64,000 nucleotides of DNA from Microglena sp. YARC (Eukaryota > Chlorophyta > Chlorophyceae > Chlamydomonadales > Chlamydomonadaceae): the NCBI GenBank assembly GCA_022414725.1, contig JAJSRW010002157.1, positions 1 to 64,000 on the forward strand. The letters are read 5' to 3'. This document shows, one piece after another, positions 59,601 to 64,000 of the stretch. The notes beneath the pieces are model-generated. The model was given only the letters and a program-made list of their open reading frames with translations, made no database searches and was not told where the DNA came from. How positions within the stretch are numbered: position 1 is the first letter of the stretch; each line of letters begins with the position of its first letter. The position numbers were made by a program, and so were the translations under genes.

Positions 59601-59767
59601 CTGAGCGCGTGCACGTAGGCCTCTCGGAACGCCTGTGCATGAGGTCCACCATCAGGGATCGCGAACGAACCGAACATGGGGTCCCCCATGGCACCGTGGG
59701 TTGCCTCTGTGGGGGCAGGGAAGTTCTTGACATGTGCCGCCACCAGAAGAGCATCGAGGGATGACAT
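56611..59767 (-). pseudogene. Primase-D5 helicase, full-length architecture, broken
   Basis: From the ATG at 59767 an archaeo-eukaryotic-type primase region: SPVIVDLDMRQTTPERIYTQ (D-x-D metal site), VILEKPNPRLDKKHLGVYKD then GLHVFMPN (the 'H' of the active site), GGRWFLYGSKKPDE. In-frame TAG at 58984-58982. Next a PriCT-like domain (YDSWLKIGMALKNTVDTGTN, HEKVWANLKPQKITLGTL). In-frame TAA at 58588-58586. Then a unique middle (58570-58070), a D5_N/SF3 helicase with Walker A SGDNGKSTL, VVMIFNEGDCPKFDGGDNAF and the C-terminus, split by frameshifts near 58055, 57945, 57180 and 56945. Layout matches the large primase-helicases of asfar-like and related NCLDVs. It cannot make one protein. The 9-bp gap to the upstream gene suggests cotranscription. 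Confidence 0.9.
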
Positions 59768-59776
59768 ATCGGGTGT

Positions 59777-60130
59777 TTAATAAACATCATGTGACTCGTC
59801 TTTAAGCTTTGAACGAACCATTGTTGCAAGATCTTTGATGGCAATATTTCTGTTTCTGTGGTATTCGCACTGTTTTGCCTTGTCCCTTGCTCCATACGTA
59901 GGTCCCTCAGGATCAAACTGCATAATTTCCCTGAATTCTGTGAGGAGCCTGGATAAGAGGACCCCGTCGTTTTCTTCTTTGCTGTCTCCGATGAGGATCT
60001 CCTTGAATTTTTCTTCGATCTGTCTGTACCGCCTCTTGGACAGCATGGACTGCCCCCTTTTCATGGGGGCATCAGCAGAATCAGTTGCTAAAGTAAACGA
60101 CCCTCCATTATCTTCAGAATGAGTGCCCAT
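59777..60130 (-). CDS. Small charged protein upstream of the primase-helicase
   Basis: 117 residues, ATG start, intact. Highly charged and helical: KRRYRQIEEKFKEILIGDSK, LLSRLLTEFREIMQFDPEGP, then RDKAKQCEYHRNRNIAIKDL and ATMVRSKLKDESHD. It ends 9 bp before the primase ATG on the same strand, so the two were probably one transcription unit and it may be a replication accessory protein; that is inference from position. No family recognised. Confidence 0.65.
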   Translation of the reverse strand: MGTHSEDNGGSFTLATDSADAPMKRGQSMLSKRRYRQIEEKFKEILIGDSKEENDGVLLSRLLTEFREIMQFDPEGPTYGARDKAKQCEYHRNRNIAIKDLATMVRSKLKDESHDVY

Positions 60131-60199
60131 AATACCGGATTTGTCTCGGTGCTGACTGTAGTAGTAGTAATAATAATGCCGTTATCGTTTTCACTTTAT

Positions 60200-60700
60200 A
60201 CCGAATCGATTGAATCGCCCTTCACGTAGCTCACTCCCCTGCACATCAAATCACACCCCCACCAGAGGAAAAATAAGGACACTAAACCCTAAACCAGCAT
60301 TTGAATACTCAGCCTAATCAATTGTAACTGTAAACCATTGTAACCACTGAGAAAAATGAGATTATTTGTTTGTCGCATGGTCAATTGAGAAAATGAGAAA
60401 ATGAGAAAATGTGATTCTTTGTTTTTCACATGGTTACAAGTTACTCAGTTACACACACATTGATTGAATCCGAAAATGAAAATAAAGTCCTACCAAACGC
60501 ATGAAGTGTTTTTCATTGAGCAGGAGTCTGGTTGATCCCTATGTCCTTCTCCTCACCCTTAATAAATCCAATTGTAACTGTAAACCATTGTAACCACTGA
60601 GAAAAATGAGATTATTTGTTTGTCACATGGTCAAATGGGTTACAAGTTACTCATTTACACACACAGTGATTGAATCCGAAAATGATAACATTGTCTACAT
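60200..60700. repeat. AT-rich intergenic region with a direct repeat
   Basis: A tract of about 67 bp ('aattgtaactgtaaaccatt', 'gagaaaaatgagattatttg') at 60319-60386 recurs at 60570-60637; a following tract ('acacacacattgattgaatc') recurs as well, giving a repeat of about 250 bp with indels. 'gaaaatgagaaaatgagaaa' is a short tandem at 60389-60411. 'ctaaaccctaaaccagc' (60280) is telomere-like but only about two units. No gene seen. Confidence 0.6.
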
Positions 60701-60702
60701 AC

Positions 60703-60733
60703 AGTTGTTCTCAAATAAAGTGGGACACACCGC
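60703..60733 (-). repeat. ACTTTATTT-type repeat end, inverse
   Basis: TA then CAGTTGTTCTCAAATAAAGT and GGGACACACC, the complement of the family B end. No matching partner end is obvious within 1 kb. Confidence 0.65.
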
Positions 60734-60836
60734 ATGGAATAACAGGGGACTCATTCGCACGTCCACACGAAAACTGAGGAAACGATGTCGATAATGGTTT
60801 TATTTGGAATTTTTAAAAAAGAGGGGAGTACTTGTC

Positions 60837-61487
60837 TCATACCCATGCGCTGCCTTGTTCAGGCGTGATATATCCAAAGCCACTATCTACCTGTTCAGGA
60901 TCTGAATCAATGTTAGGGACAGTGTCATCATATGCGGAATCATCATATGCGGAATCAGCATGTGTGGAATCATCATATGCGTAATCATCATCATCATCAG
61001 ATGATGAGGACTTGATGGCACCGAAGTAGTACAAATCTCGGAGTTCTCCGTTCATTCGGACTGTATCGGGCGCTACAATGTCAAGCCACGCGAGGGTGCG
61101 AGTGGTTTTGACACCTATCGCAAAAGATGGTTCGGATACGGGTGTAGAACAGGGTAATGAGCATTCAAGGTCAAGCCACGCAGGAGCATTTCCATGTCTC
61201 CATGCACCACTGCGCCATAGAAAATTGTTCAAATAGTTGGCAACATGTACTCTCCCTCATCCGTCATATCCACTCAGATCGAGCGCAGAGATCAGTCCTT
61301 TCGAAGACTTACTGCAAGATGATCCAGATGATCCAGAGAAGGAGACGCTGCGAGACACTCTTGTTTCACGGCAGGACAGACGCATGCGCAATATATCAAG
61401 TGCACCCATCGCGAGACGCGGTGACACTTTCGATACATTCAGTTGTGACAACCGTCTGCGAAAGTAGTGAGAGTGTCCAGAGTCCAT
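60837..61487 (-). pseudogene. Acidic repeat protein, in-frame TGA
   Basis: A 217-codon frame from the ATG at 61487 (MDSGHSHYFRRRLSQLNVSK), Ser-rich to residue 76 (SFSGSSGSSCSKSSKGLISA), with an in-frame TGA at 61259-61257. It then continues LNNFLWRSGAWRHGNAPAWL, KTTRTLAWLDIVAPDTVRMN, an acidic tract (SSSSDDDDDYAYDDSTHADS) with YDDS units, and GFGYITPEQGSAWV. Translation from the ATG at 61232 would give only the second part. The N-terminal part is less certain as coding. No family recognised. Confidence 0.5.
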
Positions 61488-62100
61488 ACCTCCAATTTAT
61501 TCATAGATAAAATATTCCGAGTAGCCTCTTTGGTACCATCGGCAAACAACGGACCCCCTATTTTTGGTTTTATTCAACAAGCTGCGGAACCCTTTTCACC
61601 TCCACACATCGGAGCGACCGAGCCACTCGTGGATGTAGCCGGTCTCTATATGTGGACTGTGACAAACAGTTGGAAAGCGTGAGATAAGAAGGGGGATGTC
61701 ACGGCGGTATCTTGTCCACTCCTATCGATCGATCGTCCGTCCGTCCGTCCGTCCGTCCGTCCGTCCCTCCGTCCGTCCGTCCATCTGGGACCCAAGGCCC
61801 CCAAAAAATAAAGTGGGACTTCACGAATGAACGAAGAGCATGGTGACATGCATGCGCGGCAAACGGCGCATATTCGTCCTCCTCGTCCTGTCGCAAACTC
61901 CATCGATCGATCGATCGTCCATCTGGGACCGAAGGCTCCCCAAAAATAGAGTGGGAGTTCACGAACGAACAGAGAGGATCGTGAAGACATGACGACATGC
62001 ATGCGCGGCAAACGGCGCATCTTCGTCCTCCTTGTCATATGTGTGACATGGTGGATCTCGCTTGGACCTCGTAAAAACGCCCGATTATCACGGTATAAAG
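61488..62100. repeat. Minisatellite and duplicated block
   Basis: (ccgt)n at 61737-61782; 'atcgatcgatcg' twice. A block of about 150 bp (61783-61920: 'ccatctgggaccca', 'gacatgcatgcgcggcaaac', 'ggcgcatattcgtcctcctc') is repeated at 61919-62040 with indels. 61502-61530 ('agataaaatattccgagtag') resembles family B interior (8868-8890). No gene. Confidence 0.7.
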
Positions 62101-62153
62101 CTCGCGACAGCCATCTTGGCTGAGTCAAGCCTTTCCTTGTGTATCATCAATCC

Positions 62154-62516
62154 ATGGCGCACCACACCCACCACATCGTGTACGCCCTCGTCGTGCGCGA
62201 GTTCCTGGGCAAGTCCCCGTTGGTCGTAAAGGTCGGCCGGACCAGCCATCCGTTCTGCAAGAGGCTCTCGCAGTACCCCAATGGATCCCAGATCATTTTT
62301 GCCATCCATGTTCGAGATGCACAAGCGTGCGTGGATGCAGAGGCGACACTGCTCAGGTACATGCGCGGTGGTTACGATTCCAGAATCCAGCCACGAAGAG
62401 ATGTGGGTGCCGAGTACTTTGAGGTGGGCGAAGCCACCGTTTACAATGGTATGTTAGCGAACATTTTGAAGTACGCATGGTATGGCGAAGCCTGCGGTGA
62501 CGAACAGGATGAGTGA
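62154..62516 (+). CDS. T5orf172 / GIY-YIG-like domain protein
   Basis: 120 residues from ATG 62154; a GTG lies five codons upstream. HIVYALVVREF (the 'Y-V-Y' like strand), then VVKVGRTSHPFCKRLSQYPN (G-R-T...R.SQY helix of the T5orf172/MUG113 subgroup), DAQACVDAEATLLRYMRGGY (helix with conserved Glu) and DVGAEYFEV. This compact nuclease-like fold is common in giant viruses, phages and homing elements. It could act on DNA or be a regulatory relic. Intact and single-domain. Confidence 0.7.
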   Translation: MAHHTHHIVYALVVREFLGKSPLVVKVGRTSHPFCKRLSQYPNGSQIIFAIHVRDAQACVDAEATLLRYMRGGYDSRIQPRRDVGAEYFEVGEATVYNGMLANILKYAWYGEACGDEQDE

Positions 62517-62675
62517 GACGAACAGTGACTCTCGCGATGCTATATTGGTTGGCGCTTCGCTTCGCTTCCCCTCCCAAGCGTTTCTGAGAGAAGTCGATTC
62601 GACCATATTGTTTAGCACCTTTCCAAGCTGCAATTAATATAAAGGTGTCCCGCTTTGTTGAAGAAGACACCACCA
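62517..62675. other. Intergenic leader of the last gene
   Basis: Contains 'tataaaggtgtcccgctttg' (62638-62657), a weak match to the TATAAGGTGTGTCCCACTTT part of the family B end, 19 bp before the ATG at 62676. Otherwise nothing. Confidence 0.4.
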
Positions 62676-64000
62676 ATGACAATGTCTGAATCAAGGATAC
62701 CTGATATTCACAATGTATTGGTGGATGTAATATTGTCCCAGATATGCTGTTGCGTTGTGGAATCATTGAGACGCCTGCCCACAGGCTCACCTTTGAAGAC
62801 GGTTTGTGCGGCATTGCGCCCGCTTGTGAGCGTATGTATGTTGAGTCAGGAGAGCGCGACCTTCGTCGGCGAGGACATATGGGAAACTGTTTTCCAATTG
62901 GTCTGCAGGATCTTCAGCAGAAAAGTGTGTGGAGGTGATGTGAAATGCTCGTATCGAAACGCGGTAATGCTGATTCTCGGACGCGGATGTGAGTGGTGTG
63001 ACGCTCACCCGAATACTTCCAAAGTGTATTGGCAGTTCGGCACACGCATTTGTCAGACATGTCTACGGAAAAACACTATTTGCGATTTTGCTGTCAAGAA
63101 TGACCTGAAGGGGTTGGGTCCAGAGGTTGTTTCGTATATTTGTCGGGGACTGCCCTCCATCACAATTGGCATGTACAAGCGATATGTCGACCTCACCTAC
63201 GACCTCACATTTCTCTGGAGCGCCGATGTGTATGCGCGTGCGCGGGAGTTCCTTATAAAGGATGCGGTTTGTTTCGGCGACAGTTCTTCTTATTCTTGCT
63301 ACACCGAGCTTTGCGAACTCGCAACAGCAAAAGTAATCGCGGACAATGAGGCTGCACGACTCTCGTGCGTCTCCATGCGGAAGGCATCGTTGGATGAATT
63401 GGATGACCACATCATGTCGTCTCAAGATCTTGCACATGTGTTCAAGTGCTGCGCAAGTGTTGTGCCCAAGGGTCAGCTGCGCGACAAGCTGGTGCCCAAT
63501 GGTCAGTTGGTGGTGTCATGCACAACAGCCGATATTATTGGGGTTACGCACGCTCTGCTCAACCGCAAGCTTACCGGCTTCATTACAAAATTATGCATCG
63601 ATCTCAAAGACCTGCCCCTCGATGTCATAATTGCACATGCTGGCACGATATCTGGTGCCGTGATGGCTGACGTTGCTTCCGCGGTGGGCGATTTCCCCAA
63701 GCTGACGCATGCCGTGTTTTCACGCAATTATGGAGATGCCATTAAGCAGGCATGTATCGCTTCACAAGATGCTGAAATTCGCAAGCAAGTGCACTGCATG
63801 GTTGCGAATATCGTGAAAAGAATATGCGTGCGTGATTGGGACTCGATGTTCCGCGGTGTGTTCGAGGTACGCGGATGCAAGTGGTCTCGTTATCGTGATC
63901 TATTTCACAAGCTAAGTGTCGCGCATCGACGTATTATCCTGGATCAACCCAGTGCACACGGTGTGTGTTGCAGACAATGTAATAAGGAGTTCAAAACAGT
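62676..64000 (+). CDS. Large hypothetical protein, partial at the right edge
   Basis: From ATG 62676 the frame is open for 441 codons to the window edge, with no stop. The N-terminus looks like an F-box-like leader (ESRIPDIHNVLVDVILSQIC). Residues about 105-145 carry paired cysteines (CEWCDAHPNTSKVY then CQTCLRKN), a zinc-binding pattern. The middle is helical (GPEVVSYICRGLPSITIGMY, NEAARLSCVSMRKASLDELD). A second Cys cluster starts at the edge (GVCCRQCNKEFK), perhaps a C-terminal zinc finger. Cys-containing proteins with F-box-like leaders are common in giant viruses. The remaining length and function are unknown. Confidence 0.75.
   Translation, partial: MTMSESRIPDIHNVLVDVILSQICCCVVESLRRLPTGSPLKTVCAALRPLVSVCMLSQESATFVGEDIWETVFQLVCRIFSRKVCGGDVKCSYRNAVMLILGRGCEWCDAHPNTSKVYWQFGTRICQTCLRKNTICDFAVKNDLKGLGPEVVSYICRGLPSITIGMYKRYVDLTYDLTFLWSADVYARAREFLIKDAVCFGDSSSYSCYTELCELATAKVIADNEAARLSCVSMRKASLDELDDHIMSSQDLAHVFKCCASVVPKGQLRDKLVPNGQLVVSCTTADIIGVTHALLNRKLTGFITKLCIDLKDLPLDVIIAHAGTISGAVMADVASAVGDFPKLTHAVFSRNYGDAIKQACIASQDAEIRKQVHCMVANIVKRICVRDWDSMFRGVFEVRGCKWSRYRDLFHKLSVAHRRIILDQPSAHGVCCRQCNKEFKT

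Noticed and set aside
60270..60300. Telomere repeats
   Set aside because: 'ctaaaccctaaacc' has only about two units and lies inside unique sequence.

Overview
The window reads as a stretch of nucleocytoplasmic large DNA virus (NCLDV, giant virus) genome that is heavily invaded by mobile DNA and is decaying. Viral hallmarks are an Erv1/ALR thiol oxidoreductase (3203-3781), the second-largest RNA polymerase subunit (37746-41234), a primase plus D5-type SF3 helicase (56611-59767) with a second helicase copy (54387-56306), and the C-terminal part of an A32-type packaging ATPase (32420-32947). Around them are the expanded repeat and F-box-like families typical of giant viruses: leucine-rich repeats, ankyrin-like repeats and a Trp-Asp-Trp repeat family. 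Two eukaryotic retroelements, a Copia LTR element with identical LTRs and a 5'-truncated LINE, are also present. At least eleven in-frame stop codons and many frameshifts hit the genes, including hallmarks that a replicating virus could not lose. I infer an endogenous giant-virus element in a eukaryotic nuclear genome. A draft giant-virus assembly with sequencing errors is the main alternative. I cannot name the host.

Layout. 1-2560: no intact gene; a broken 2OG-Fe(II) oxygenase-like gene and transposon scraps. 2563-7000: small membrane proteins, Erv1, a broken tail-collar-like gene and a Gly/Ser repeat protein. 7375-17608: three leucine-rich repeat genes, the third split by the Copia element (12225-17046). 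17920-23725: LINE fragment, a large amidoligase/glutamate-cysteine-ligase-like gene, a duplicated small gene, a broken glycosyltransferase-like gene. 23914-29571: two Trp-Asp-Trp repeat paralogues separated by a transposon remnant, an ankyrin-like gene and an F-box-like gene. 30150-36494: hypothetical genes, a Tc1/mariner (IS630) transposase remnant, the packaging ATPase remnant, a poly-Gln membrane protein. 37299-41948: RPB2 and small neighbours. 42038-43458: a Tc1/mariner-ended element carrying a Fanzor-like (eukaryotic TnpB) nuclease gene. 43473-46207: small genes. 46803-50601: a SAP/coiled-coil/zinc-finger gene split by an IS607-family element with tnpA and tnpB. 50953-52056: two small ankyrin-like paralogues flanking a 361-bp foldback element with a perfect 5-bp target duplication. 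52476-60130: broken MscS-like channel and the replication genes. 60837-64000: an acidic repeat protein, a T5orf172/GIY-YIG-like protein and a long gene running off the right edge.

Mobile DNA is the dominant theme. One MITE family has ends related to CAGTCGGCGGAACAGTAAAA and TA flanks. A second set of repeats shares an ACTTTATTTGAGAACAACTG end; a close variant of that motif also lies just upstream of many viral start codons, so it may be a viral promoter signal, a transposon end, or both. Two RNA-guided nuclease lineages (Fanzor-like and IS607 TnpB) occur in the same 64 kb, with fragments of each scattered elsewhere.
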